Part shown: positions 8,487 through 16,412 of the stretch, piece by piece
Position numbering within the stretch: position 1 is the first letter of the stretch
How the letters are laid out: each line of letters starts with the position of its first letter
Origin: Kibdelosporangium aridum
GTDB taxonomy: Bacteria; Actinomycetota; Actinomycetes; Mycobacteriales; Pseudonocardiaceae
Reading direction: 5' to 3'
Assembly: GCF_900176515.1 (NCBI RefSeq)
Contig: NZ_FWXV01000001.1
Location: forward strand, 1,562,564-1,626,563
DNA: 64,000 nt
The notes under the pieces: generated by a model
Seen by the model: the letters and a program-made list of their open reading frames with translations, nothing else
Database searches by the model: none
Told to the model about the DNA's origin: nothing
Made by a program: the position numbers and the translations under genes

Positions 8487-8909
8487 ATGGATCTCGAATA
8501 CGATTCTCCAGCAGCATACGGTCTGTACGGCTACATCAAGGCGGTCGCTGACGAGCTCGGACTGACCGGCGACAGCTGGTTCGTCCAACTGGAACCGCCG
8601 GTCAACGCGTACATCGCGCTGGATGGTCACTTTCCGTTGTACCCCGGCCGTGATGTCGCGCTGATCTGGCACGAGGAGCACGGGTGGGCCACTGCCGCCG
8701 AGATCGACTCCGGTGACGATCTGCTCATTCTGTCCTTCCTGGACAACGACGTTCTGCCGCCGCCACGAGCTGTGGCCCGGTTTGCCCGCAGTGCGCCCGG
8801 TGAACAGCGATCAGTCCCGCCTGTCCTGCGCGGCCGTAACGATGACGACGGCTTGGCCGTGCGGTTGGCGGCCTACATTCCCCGGGAAATCACCACAACC
8901 GCGGGCTGA
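8487..8909 (+). CDS. DUF6292 family protein
   Basis: A soluble, acidic protein of about 140 residues matching what I recall of DUF6292: GLYGYIKAVADELGL at the N-terminus, then AYIALDGHFP, and a DVALIWHEEHGW core, all consistent with a small alpha/beta fold. The plus frame is open from 8337, but ATG 8487 (MDLEYDSP) is preceded by a purine-rich GGCGG region and gives the usual family N-terminus. It is divergent from the Ser/Thr kinase gene across about 180 bp that hold no other recognisable feature. Function unknown. Confidence 0.72.
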   Translation: MDLEYDSPAAYGLYGYIKAVADELGLTGDSWFVQLEPPVNAYIALDGHFPLYPGRDVALIWHEEHGWATAAEIDSGDDLLILSFLDNDVLPPPRAVARFARSAPGEQRSVPPVLRGRNDDDGLAVRLAAYIPREITTTAG

Positions 8910-8945
8910 CGGAATACACCCCCGAATCTCGGGTAGCTCCAGGAC

Positions 8946-9884
8946 ATGGCTTTCGATCGTGCGGTCGTGACTGGTGGTGCCGGGTTCCTCGGTTCGCATG
9001 TCTGCGCCGAGCTGGTCCGGCGCGGCACCCGGGTGGTGTGTGTCGACGACTTCCGCACCAGCACACCGGACAACCTTCGTGAACTGCTCGACGACCCGGC
9101 GTTCGAGCTGCGGCCGGACGACGTCAGCGAGCCTTTCGACGTTCCAGGTGATGTCGGCCTGGTACTCCACCTCGCCTGCCCGGCGTCGCCTGCGGACTAC
9201 CTGCGGGCACCGGTGCAGACGATGCGTTCCGGTGGGTTCGGCACGCTGCATGCGCTGGAACTGGCTCTGCGCAAGCAATCCAGGTTTGTGGTGGCTTCGA
9301 CGAGTGAGGTCTACGGCGACCCGCTCGAGCATCCGCAGACCGAATCCTACTGGGGCAACGTCAATCCGATCGGGCCACGCAGTGTCTACGACGAAGCCAA
9401 GCGGTTCGGTGAGGCGTTGACCGCGGCCTTTCACCGTGAACACGCGGCACGCACCGGGATTGTCCGCATCTTCAACACCTACGGACCTCGGATGCGGTCC
9501 GGTGACGGGCGGATGATCCCCACCTTCTTCCGGCAGGCACTGGCCGGTGAGGACTTGACGGTGCACGGGGACGGCAGCCAGACCCGGTCACTGTGCTATG
9601 TGGACGACCTGGTCCGTGGCCTGCTGGCCATGGCCGAATCCGAGCACACCGGTCCGGTGAACCTCGGCAACCCCGAAGAGGTCACCGTGCTGGACGTGGC
9701 GACCAGGGTGATCGAGGTGACCGGCAGCCGGTCACGCATCCGTCACGTGGCGCCGATGACGGACGATCCACAGCGACGCTGCCCGGATATCGGGCTGGCA
9801 CAACGCCTTCTGGGCTGGCACCCGGAGATTTCCCTGCACGACGGCCTGCGGGCGATGGCGGGTTCGCCGCTGCTCGTCAGCTAG
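8946..9884 (+). CDS. NAD-dependent extended SDR: UDP-glucuronate decarboxylase (UXS)-like epimerase/dehydratase
   Basis: A 312-residue extended short-chain dehydrogenase acting on a nucleotide sugar. Seen are the Rossmann motif GGAGFLGSH, the Thr/Ser of STSEVYGDP, the YxxxK catalytic pair in SVYDEAKRFGE and FNTYGPRM. The STSEVYGDPLEHPQ and WGNVNPIGPRS stretches are particularly like UDP-glucuronic acid decarboxylases (UDP-xylose formation). The UDP-glucose dehydrogenase gene at 13376 in the same operon would supply UDP-glucuronate, which supports this. It is the first gene of a five-gene plus-strand unit; the next starts 33 bp later. HldD-type heptose epimerase activity is an alternative, because the locus also encodes ADP-heptose enzymes and no other HldD candidate is present. 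Confidence 0.82.
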   Translation: MAFDRAVVTGGAGFLGSHVCAELVRRGTRVVCVDDFRTSTPDNLRELLDDPAFELRPDDVSEPFDVPGDVGLVLHLACPASPADYLRAPVQTMRSGGFGTLHALELALRKQSRFVVASTSEVYGDPLEHPQTESYWGNVNPIGPRSVYDEAKRFGEALTAAFHREHAARTGIVRIFNTYGPRMRSGDGRMIPTFFRQALAGEDLTVHGDGSQTRSLCYVDDLVRGLLAMAESEHTGPVNLGNPEEVTVLDVATRVIEVTGSRSRIRHVAPMTDDPQRRCPDIGLAQRLLGWHPEISLHDGLRAMAGSPLLVS

Positions 9885-9916
9885 CGGAGTGAACGAGAAC
9901 ACGAAAGAGGCGAACG

Positions 9917-11557
9917 GTGCGCGTTCTGGGTATCAACGCGATCTTCCACGATCCTGCGGCAGCACTCGTGGTGGACGGCGAAATCGTCGCGGCGGCCGAA
10001 GAAGAACGGTTCTCGCGGCGCAAGCACGGCAAACGGCCGGTGCCGTTCTCGGCGTGGGAGCTGCCCGAACAAGCGGCCCGTTGGTGCCTGAAACGGGCCG
10101 GTCTCGAACCTGGCGACCTGGACGCGGTCGCCTACTCGTACGACCCGAACCTGGTGGAGCCAGGGCAACAAGGACTCGATGAGCGGTGGGAGGACCTGCG
10201 CACGCAGTACGCCAGGCGGGCGCCGTACTTCCTGGCGAACGCCCTGCCTGGGCTGGATCCGGACATCGTCCGGTTCGTCCCGCACCACGTCGCACACGCC
10301 GGATCCACCGGCCTGGCCGCACCCTTCGACGGAGATTGCGCCGTGCTGGTCTCCGACGGCCGTGGCGAGTGCGCGTCGCACCTCGCTGGGAGCTATCGCG
10401 GTCACCGGCTGGAGACGTTCGCCACGCAACGCCTGCCGCACTCGATCGGCCTGATGTACGAGGAACTGACCGAACACCTGGGGTTCCTGCGGTCCAGCGA
10501 CGAGTACAAGGTGATGGCGTTGGCTTCCTATGCCAAGCCCGTCCACCTCGACTTGATGCGCGAGCAGTTCTACGCCACCGAGGACGGCGGCTTCGTGGTG
10601 AACCCGATCGACTGGACGACTTTGGCCAAACGTCGTTCGGCCGACGGTGAGATGACCCAGGAACACGCCGAGCTGGCCGCGAGCGTCCAGGTCCGGGTCG
10701 AGGAAGTCTTGCTGGACCTGGTGCGTTGGCTGCACGAACGGACCGGCCAGCGGCGGCTGACCATGGCCGGTGGCGTGGCGCTGAACTGCGTGGCGAATAC
10801 CCGGATCTTCGCCGAAGGCCCGTTCGAGGACGTGTGGGTTCAGCCCGCCGCCGGTGACGCGGGGACCGCGCTGGGCGCGGCGCTGCATGTCGTGGCGGAG
10901 GCCAATGAGCCCGCGGTGGCGATGCCGGGCGCGGACTTGGGCCGCGAGTGGACCGACGAGGAGATCCGCGGCTACCTGGACCGGGCCAAGATCCGCTACA
11001 GCGAACCGGATGACGTGGCCGTGGAGGTCGCCAAGGCATTGGCCGATGATCAGGTGGTGGCGTGGTTCCAGGGCCGCAGCGAGTACGGGCCGCGCGCGCT
11101 TGGCCGGCGTTCGCTGCTGGCCAATCCCGGCTTCGCGGAGAACCTCCAGCGGCTCAACGAGGTCAAGGGCCGCGAGCAGTTCCGGCCCATCGCGCCCATG
11201 GTGCTGGCCGACCGGGCCGCCGAGATGTTCGACCGCGGCCCGATACCCAGCCCGTACATGCTTTTCGTGCACGATGTCCGTCCGGAATGGAAGGACCGCA
11301 TCCCAGCTGTCGTGCATGTCGACGGAACGGCCCGTGTGCAGACTGTCGACCCGGCACGTGAGCCGCTGGTGGCTCGGGTGCTGGCCGAGTTCGACCGGCT
11401 GACCGGCTTGCCTGTCGTGGTCAACACCAGCCTGAACACCGCCGGAAGGCCGATGGTGGACGATCCACGGGACGCGCTGGAGTGTTTCGGGTCCGCGCCG
11501 GTGGACCTGCTGGCGATCGGCCCGTACGTCGTGCGCCGATCGGGGCTGGCGGCATGA
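9917..11557 (+). CDS. Carbamoyltransferase (NodU/CmcH/TobZ family)
   Basis: A 546-residue O-carbamoyltransferase expected to use carbamoyl phosphate and ATP (via carbamoyl-adenylate) to carbamoylate a sugar hydroxyl. The N-terminal ASKHA/Kae1-like domain shows GINAIFHDPAAAL, AAAEEERFSRRKH, the metal-binding PHHVAHAGST histidines and GGVALNCVAN. The C-terminal domain carries QGRSEYGPRALGRRS. The length fits the family. Translation starts at GTG 9917, the only start that keeps MRVLGINA, and the stop overlaps the next start (ATGA). The position among glycosyltransferase genes implies that the locus product carries a carbamoylated sugar. Confidence 0.93.
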   Translation: MRVLGINAIFHDPAAALVVDGEIVAAAEEERFSRRKHGKRPVPFSAWELPEQAARWCLKRAGLEPGDLDAVAYSYDPNLVEPGQQGLDERWEDLRTQYARRAPYFLANALPGLDPDIVRFVPHHVAHAGSTGLAAPFDGDCAVLVSDGRGECASHLAGSYRGHRLETFATQRLPHSIGLMYEELTEHLGFLRSSDEYKVMALASYAKPVHLDLMREQFYATEDGGFVVNPIDWTTLAKRRSADGEMTQEHAELAASVQVRVEEVLLDLVRWLHERTGQRRLTMAGGVALNCVANTRIFAEGPFEDVWVQPAAGDAGTALGAALHVVAEANEPAVAMPGADLGREWTDEEIRGYLDRAKIRYSEPDDVAVEVAKALADDQVVAWFQGRSEYGPRALGRRSLLANPGFAENLQRLNEVKGREQFRPIAPMVLADRAAEMFDRGPIPSPYMLFVHDVRPEWKDRIPAVVHVDGTARVQTVDPAREPLVARVLAEFDRLTGLPVVVNTSLNTAGRPMVDDPRDALECFGSAPVDLLAIGPYVVRRSGLAA

Positions 11558-12522
11558 GTGCCGACTACGCCGACTACACCGACTACACCGTCGTAATCCC
11601 CACGACGGGCCGCAAAAGCCTGAATGTCGTGCTGAACGTCATCACCGAAGGTGAGGGCGTGCCGCCACGGGAGGTCATCGTCGTGGACGACAGGCCCGAT
11701 CCTGGGGCACCGCTGTCCACACCGGACGCCGCGCGGGTGGTGCGGACAGGCGGCAAAGGGCCTGCGGCGGCCCGCAACGCCGGGTGGCGGGCGGCGAGTT
11801 CGGAATGGATTGCGTTCCTGGACGACGACGTGGAACCGCCGTCCGACTGGAAGGACAGGCTGGTCAAGGATCTGGGTGAGCTGCCAGCGGAAGTGGCCGG
11901 CACCCAGGCGCGGATCACGGTGCCGCTGCCCGGCGACCGCAAGCCAACCGACTGGGAGCGCGGCACGGCCGGTCTGATGACCAGCTTGTGGATCACCGCG
12001 GACATGGCCTACCGGCGGACCGTGCTGGAGCAGACCGGCGGCTTCGACGAACGATTCCCGCGCGCGTACCGCGAGGACGCCGAGTTGGCGCTGCGTGTGC
12101 AGGCGGCTGGGTACAAGATCGTGACCGGTGCGCGGGAGACCCTGCACCCGGTCCGCGAGTCGGACTTCTTCGCGAGTGTGCGGGCGCAACGGGGAAACGC
12201 CGACGACGCACTGATGCGCAGACTGCTGGGACCCGGCTGGCGGGCCAAGATCGGCGGACACCCTGGCCGCTTGCGGTGGCACTCGGCCACGACCACGGCC
12301 GCCGCCGCCTCTGTCCTGTTCGGACTGATCGGGTGGCGCAAGGCCGCACTACTGGCTGGCACGGCGTGGGCCGGGCTTACCGCGCACTTCGCCTATCAGC
12401 GGATCGCGCCCGGACCCGCGACGCTGGACGAGGTGGCGCGCATGGTGATCACCAGTGTGGCCATCCCACCCGCGGCATGCGCCCATCGGCTGCGCGGCGA
12501 GCTGCGGGTGCGCAGAGCATGA
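11554..12522 (+). CDS. Glycosyltransferase family 2
   Basis: A 322-residue GT-A glycosyltransferase. The opening strand VVIPTTGR, nucleotide-binding VIVVDDRPD, PAAARNAGW and the DxD-type FLDDDVEP are all visible, with a YREDAELALR acceptor/catalytic region downstream. A C-terminal hydrophobic stretch (about 250-275) suggests membrane association. The N-terminus begins with an unusual triple repeat (DYADYTDYT) encoded by three copies of a 9-bp unit (11560-11586). ATG 11554 overlaps the stop of the carbamoyltransferase gene by four bases, and its own stop overlaps the GT9 start, so the unit is translationally coupled. Donor and acceptor unknown. Confidence 0.88.
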   Translation: MSADYADYTDYTVVIPTTGRKSLNVVLNVITEGEGVPPREVIVVDDRPDPGAPLSTPDAARVVRTGGKGPAAARNAGWRAASSEWIAFLDDDVEPPSDWKDRLVKDLGELPAEVAGTQARITVPLPGDRKPTDWERGTAGLMTSLWITADMAYRRTVLEQTGGFDERFPRAYREDAELALRVQAAGYKIVTGARETLHPVRESDFFASVRAQRGNADDALMRRLLGPGWRAKIGGHPGRLRWHSATTTAAAASVLFGLIGWRKAALLAGTAWAGLTAHFAYQRIAPGPATLDEVARMVITSVAIPPAACAHRLRGELRVRRA

Positions 12523-13394
12523 ATATCTTGGTGCTGCGAGCGCTGGGAATGGGCGATCTGCTCACCGCCGTTCCCGCGCTGCGCGCGCTGCGGCAGGCCT
12601 ACCCCTCTGCGACCCTGACACTGGCGGCTCCTGCGTGGCTGTCCGATGTGGTGGATCGGATCGAAGCGGTCGACCGCCTGCTGCCGACCGAGGGCCTGGT
12701 GCCGATCAACTGGCCAGGACCTGCCCCGGACCTCGCGGTCAACCTGCACGGCCGCGGGCCGCAAAGCACCGAGTTGTTGCGGGCTCTGCAGCCCAAACGC
12801 CTTGTCACGCATGACACATGGGTTGTTGACCAGCATGAGGTGGACCGCTGGTGCCGGTTGGTGGAACGCCACGGCATCCCCGCGGACCCAGACGACCTGC
12901 GACTGGGTGCGACCGACCACAGCGGACCGATCGTGATACACCCCGGTGCCAGCCACGGCGCCCGGCTGTGGCCAGCACGACGCTTCGCGCAACTGGTCCG
13001 GGTGCTTGGCCCAGACGTGGTGGTGACCGGCAGCGCGGCTGAGGCGGAACGGGTTGAGGCCGTCGCGCAGGGCGTGCCGACGCGGATCGGCGGCGACCTA
13101 AGTGGCCTGTTGGACCTCGTCGCCAACGCGCGAATGGTGATCTGCGGCGACACGGGCGTGGCGCATGTCGCGACGGCGTACAGGACCCCGTCGGTCGTGC
13201 TCTTCGGCCCCGTCCCACCTGCTTGGTGGGGACCGCGCGCCGGACCGCACAAAGCCTTGTGGCACGGACGACACGGCGACACATTCGCCGACCAGCCCGA
13301 TCCCGGGCTGATGGAGATCTCGGTGGCTGAGGTGCTCGCCGCCGTGGCTGAGCTGCGAACGCAAGGAGGTGGACCGTGGCAGCACGTCGGATAG
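12519..13394 (+). CDS. Glycosyltransferase family 9 (heptosyltransferase-like)
   Basis: A 291-residue GT-B enzyme of the ADP-heptose:acceptor heptosyltransferase family. The N-terminal domain starts MNILVLRALGMGDLLTAVPA, with the conserved GDLL-TAVPALRAL entry. The C-terminal donor domain has IHPGASHGARLWPARRFA and CGDTGVAHVATAYRTPSV, matching the WaaC/WaaF signatures. ATG 12519 overlaps the GT2 stop (ATGA), and the C-terminus overlaps the next gene by 19 bases. Heptose-nucleotide genes at 18-25 kb make heptosyl transfer the likely activity, although GT9 enzymes can use other donors. Confidence 0.88.
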   Translation: MNILVLRALGMGDLLTAVPALRALRQAYPSATLTLAAPAWLSDVVDRIEAVDRLLPTEGLVPINWPGPAPDLAVNLHGRGPQSTELLRALQPKRLVTHDTWVVDQHEVDRWCRLVERHGIPADPDDLRLGATDHSGPIVIHPGASHGARLWPARRFAQLVRVLGPDVVVTGSAAEAERVEAVAQGVPTRIGGDLSGLLDLVANARMVICGDTGVAHVATAYRTPSVVLFGPVPPAWWGPRAGPHKALWHGRHGDTFADQPDPGLMEISVAEVLAAVAELRTQGGGPWQHVG

Positions 13395-14671
13395 CAGTCA
13401 TGGGCGCGGGCTATGTCGGATTGACCACTGCGGCCTGCTTCGCACGCCTGGGGCACCAGGTGACCTGCGCGGACGTCGACCCGCAGCGGGTGGCGGCCCT
13501 GTCGAAGGCCGAAGTGGACCAGCATGAGCCGCGCCTGGCCGAGCTCGTCGAAGAAGGCCTGCGCGAGGGACGGCTGCGGTTCGTGGTCGGCGTCCCGGCG
13601 AACTTGTCCGATGTGGACTTCCTGTTCCTTGCCGTGCCCACCCCGACCGGTGAAAGCGGCGCGGCCGACCTGAGCGCCGTGGTGGACGTACTCACGCGAA
13701 CACGGGAACGCCTGCCGGCTGGTTGCGTCGTGGTGATCAAGTCCACTGTCCCGGTGGGTACGACGATGCGCGTGACGAAGTTGCTGGAGCGACCGGATGT
13801 GACGGTGGTCGCCAATCCGGAGTTCTTGCGTGAAGGACATGCGGTGGAGGACTTCCTGCACCCACAGCGCATTGTCGTCGGCTCGGAAGATGAGGCGTCC
13901 GCCTTGCGGGTCCTCGCGCTGTACGCCGGAACCGACGCGCCCGCTGTGATCACCGACAGCGCCAGCGCGGAGCTGGTGAAGTACGCCAGCAACTGTTTCC
14001 TGGCGATGAAACTTTCCTACGTGAACACGCTGGCCGAGCTGTGCGAACAGGCGGGCGCGGACATCGATGACGTCACCGAGGGGATGCGGCTGGACGAGCG
14101 GATCGGCGCCGCGTTCCTCGACCCGGGACCGGGCTGGGGCGGATCGTGCCTGCCGAAGGACACCAAGGCCTTGTTGTCCACATCAGACAAGCTGGACGTT
14201 GATTTTCCGTTGCTGCGCGCCGCCATCGACACGAACACCCACCAGGTGCGCCGGGTTGCGGGCAAAGTCCGTGAGGCGGTCGGCGGTTCACTCAGCGGTG
14301 TGCGGATCGGTGTACTGGGACTCACTTTCAAGGCGGGCACCGACGACCTGCGTGACTCCCCGGCTTTGGCTGTGGCGCAGTTGCTGGCGGCCGAGGGCGC
14401 CGAGCTGACCGGATACGACCCGTGTGTACCCGAAGGGGCGTCGCCGGGCCCCGTCCGGGTGGTGGACACGCCGCAGCGGGCCGCGCGGGACGCCTCGGCG
14501 ATCGTGGTGCTGACTGAGTGGCCTGAGTTCGCGGCTTTGGACTGGACCCAGATGGCCGGGCAGGTCCGGCATCCAGTGGTCGTCGACTGCCGCGATCTGC
14601 TGCCCGCCGAAAAGGTCAAGGCGGCGGGCTTCCGGCTGATCGCCACCGGAAAACCCGACACCGGCAACTGA
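13376..14671 (+). CDS. ugd: UDP-glucose 6-dehydrogenase
   Basis: A 431-residue NAD-dependent dehydrogenase oxidising UDP-glucose to UDP-glucuronate. The N-terminal Rossmann motif is MGAGYVGLTTAACFA, VPTPTGESG and NPEFLREGHAVEDFLHP are family hallmarks, and the catalytic Cys is in GGSCLPKDTKAL. A C-terminal Rossmann-like domain has GLTFKAGTDDLRDSPAL. The GTG start at 13376 (AARRIAVMGAG) overlaps the end of the GT9 gene by 19 bases. It is the last gene of the plus arm and is followed at once by a strong terminator hairpin. Its product would feed the UXS-like enzyme at the start of the same unit. Confidence 0.93.
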   Translation: MAARRIAVMGAGYVGLTTAACFARLGHQVTCADVDPQRVAALSKAEVDQHEPRLAELVEEGLREGRLRFVVGVPANLSDVDFLFLAVPTPTGESGAADLSAVVDVLTRTRERLPAGCVVVIKSTVPVGTTMRVTKLLERPDVTVVANPEFLREGHAVEDFLHPQRIVVGSEDEASALRVLALYAGTDAPAVITDSASAELVKYASNCFLAMKLSYVNTLAELCEQAGADIDDVTEGMRLDERIGAAFLDPGPGWGGSCLPKDTKALLSTSDKLDVDFPLLRAAIDTNTHQVRRVAGKVREAVGGSLSGVRIGVLGLTFKAGTDDLRDSPALAVAQLLAAEGAELTGYDPCVPEGASPGPVRVVDTPQRAARDASAIVVLTEWPEFAALDWTQMAGQVRHPVVVDCRDLLPAEKVKAAGFRLIATGKPDTGN

Positions 14672-14675
14672 AAGC

Positions 14676-14712
14676 CGGCCCGGTGCCTCACCAGAGCAGA
14701 GGCACCGGGCCG
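14676..14712. terminator. Bidirectional terminator between ugd and the DUF4383 gene
   Basis: CGGCCCGGTGCCTC and GAGGCACCGGGCCG form a perfect 14-bp stem (arms 14676-14689 and 14699-14712) with a 9-base loop. It starts five bases after the ugd stop and lies just before the end of the convergent DUF4383 gene at 14728. There is no T-run, as is common in high-GC actinobacteria. Confidence 0.85.
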
Positions 14713-14727
14713 ACGTATGGCGGAGGC

Positions 14728-15174
14728 TTACGGCCTGCGGGTTCGGGCCAAGCCACGGCCCAGCGCGACCCCAAGCCCGATCATCCCGATCGCCAGCACC
14801 AGGTGCAGCCAGTTGTCCGCGTCGTTGACCGGCACGAAGTTGGCGTCACTGGTCGAGTCGATCAGCAAGCCGTAGATCCACAGGACGAGGTACACGGCCC
14901 CGCCGCCGATCAGGAACGCGCGGGCGCCGCCGGCTGTCCGTGCCATGGCCACCCCGGCGATGCCGAAGGCCAGGTGCACGAGGTTGTGCAGGATCGACAC
15001 GTTGAACACGCCGAGCAGCATGGCGCCGGACTGGTGGCCTGCGAACTCGAGCAAGTCGTAGTTGGTTGTCACGCCGGGGATGAAGCCTGCGATTCCGACC
15101 AGCAGGAACACCACGCCGACAATCAGCGAGGCCTTCTGGATGGGCGTCCGTACTGAGTGCTCTACCTGGGCCAT
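14728..15174 (-). CDS. DUF4383 membrane protein
   Basis: A 148-residue protein with four predicted TM helices: LIVGVVFLLVGIAGFIPG, the AMLLGVFNVSILHNLVHLAFG segment with its conserved His residues, LIGGGAVYLVLWIYGLL and the C-terminal WLHLVLAIGMIGLGVAL. The SILHNLVHL motif and NWLHL are characteristic of DUF4383. The frame is open to 15234, but ATG 15174 (MAQVEHSVRTP) has an SD-like GGGAGAC just upstream and fits family N-termini. Function unknown. Single gene, convergent with ugd and divergent from the FUSC gene. Confidence 0.82.
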   Translation of the reverse strand: MAQVEHSVRTPIQKASLIVGVVFLLVGIAGFIPGVTTNYDLLEFAGHQSGAMLLGVFNVSILHNLVHLAFGIAGVAMARTAGGARAFLIGGGAVYLVLWIYGLLIDSTSDANFVPVNDADNWLHLVLAIGMIGLGVALGRGLARTRRP

Positions 15175-15286
15175 GACAGTCTCCCTCGGTGATGTGCCCC
15201 TTAGCGTCCGGCTACCCTGGGTGAATACGGGCAAACGAGCCGAAGGACCCTGATTTGGCGGTGATCAAACGGGTATTCGGACCCGG

Positions 15287-16384
15287 ATGACTGATCATGT
15301 CTGGAGTCGGTTCGCGCTCGCGCCGCTGAAGTGGTTCAACCGTGCCGTACGCGGCGCGGGGCCGGAGCGGGCCGCCCTCGCCCAAGCGGTCAAGGCAGCG
15401 TTGGCCGCCGTGTTGGCCTGGCTGGCCGCAGCGGAATTGTTTGAACTGCCACAACCGTTTTTGGCGCCGTGGGCGGCGGTGTTCATCGTGGAAGCGACGG
15501 TCTATCGCTCGTTGCGCTCCGCAGGCCAGCAGGTCGCCGCGGTGGGTGTCGCGGTGTCGCTCGCGGCAGTGGTCGATGCGGTCGTGCCCTGGCAGGTGCT
15601 GGGTATGGCGATAGCGGTACTCACCGGTCTGCTCATCGGCCAAGGGCGCTGGTTCGGTGACAGCGGGCCGTGGATCGGAATCACCGCCCTGCTACTCATC
15701 ACGTGGGGAACCGTTACGCAGAGCGCACTTCTGGTCGACCGTCTGATCGAGACTGTGCTCGGTGTCTCGATCGGCCTCGCGGTGAACGCACTGGTGTTCC
15801 CGCCGGTGTACGGCGCCCGTGCGCAACAGGCGACCAGGCGGCTCGCGTCGGACATGGCCGAGCTGCTGGAGGAGATGGCCGAAGCGCTGCGTGGCGACCT
15901 CTCGTCCGACCAGGCGGACAATTGGGCGAGCCGGGCCAGTAGCGCGCTGGTCCTGGTTCGCCAGGCCGAGCACTCGATCGAGCTGAATCGGGAAAGCCGG
16001 CGGCTGAACCTGCGTCAGTCGGTGTTCGTTTTCCGGACTCCGTACGACGAACGCCGGGCGATCCTGTGCGGGTTGCGCGACGCCTGGCCGCACATCGCGG
16101 AAATCGCACAGACACTGCGCACCACAACTGGCCGGGTAGATCCGTTCGATGCCCCGGACCGGCCGTCCCGCGAAGCATTCGCCACGTTGCTGGACCGGAT
16201 GGCCAGCGTGGTGCGGCTGCGGGCAGAGGGGCAAGGCTCTCGGGCGGAGTTCGAGTCTGTCCTCGCCGAGACGCGCGAAGCACTGGACGTCATCAGCGAT
16301 CGCCTCCGGGACACGTACTCGTTCGGCCTGGCGGGAATGGTGCTGCCTGCCAGGCACGCCCTGCGGGAACTAACCGCAGCGTGA
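15287..16384 (+). CDS. FUSC / aromatic acid exporter family membrane protein
   Basis: A 365-residue protein. The N-terminal half (about 30-170) holds six hydrophobic helices with AVKAALAAVLAWLAA, FLAPWAAVFIVEATVYRSL and RLIETVLGVSIGLAVN, the last being the conserved FUSC motif with the Arg/Glu pair in the membrane. The C-terminal half (170-365) is a soluble helical domain. This is the architecture of ArAE/FUSC transporters, which export aromatic acids or help efflux. It is followed after 28 bp by an aldehyde dehydrogenase gene, so both may act on the same aldehyde or acid. Substrate unknown. Confidence 0.85.
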   Translation: MTDHVWSRFALAPLKWFNRAVRGAGPERAALAQAVKAALAAVLAWLAAAELFELPQPFLAPWAAVFIVEATVYRSLRSAGQQVAAVGVAVSLAAVVDAVVPWQVLGMAIAVLTGLLIGQGRWFGDSGPWIGITALLLITWGTVTQSALLVDRLIETVLGVSIGLAVNALVFPPVYGARAQQATRRLASDMAELLEEMAEALRGDLSSDQADNWASRASSALVLVRQAEHSIELNRESRRLNLRQSVFVFRTPYDERRAILCGLRDAWPHIAEIAQTLRTTTGRVDPFDAPDRPSREAFATLLDRMASVVRLRAEGQGSRAEFESVLAETREALDVISDRLRDTYSFGLAGMVLPARHALRELTAA

Positions 16385-16412
16385 CCTGGCTTGGAGCGGG
16401 TATCCACCGGCT

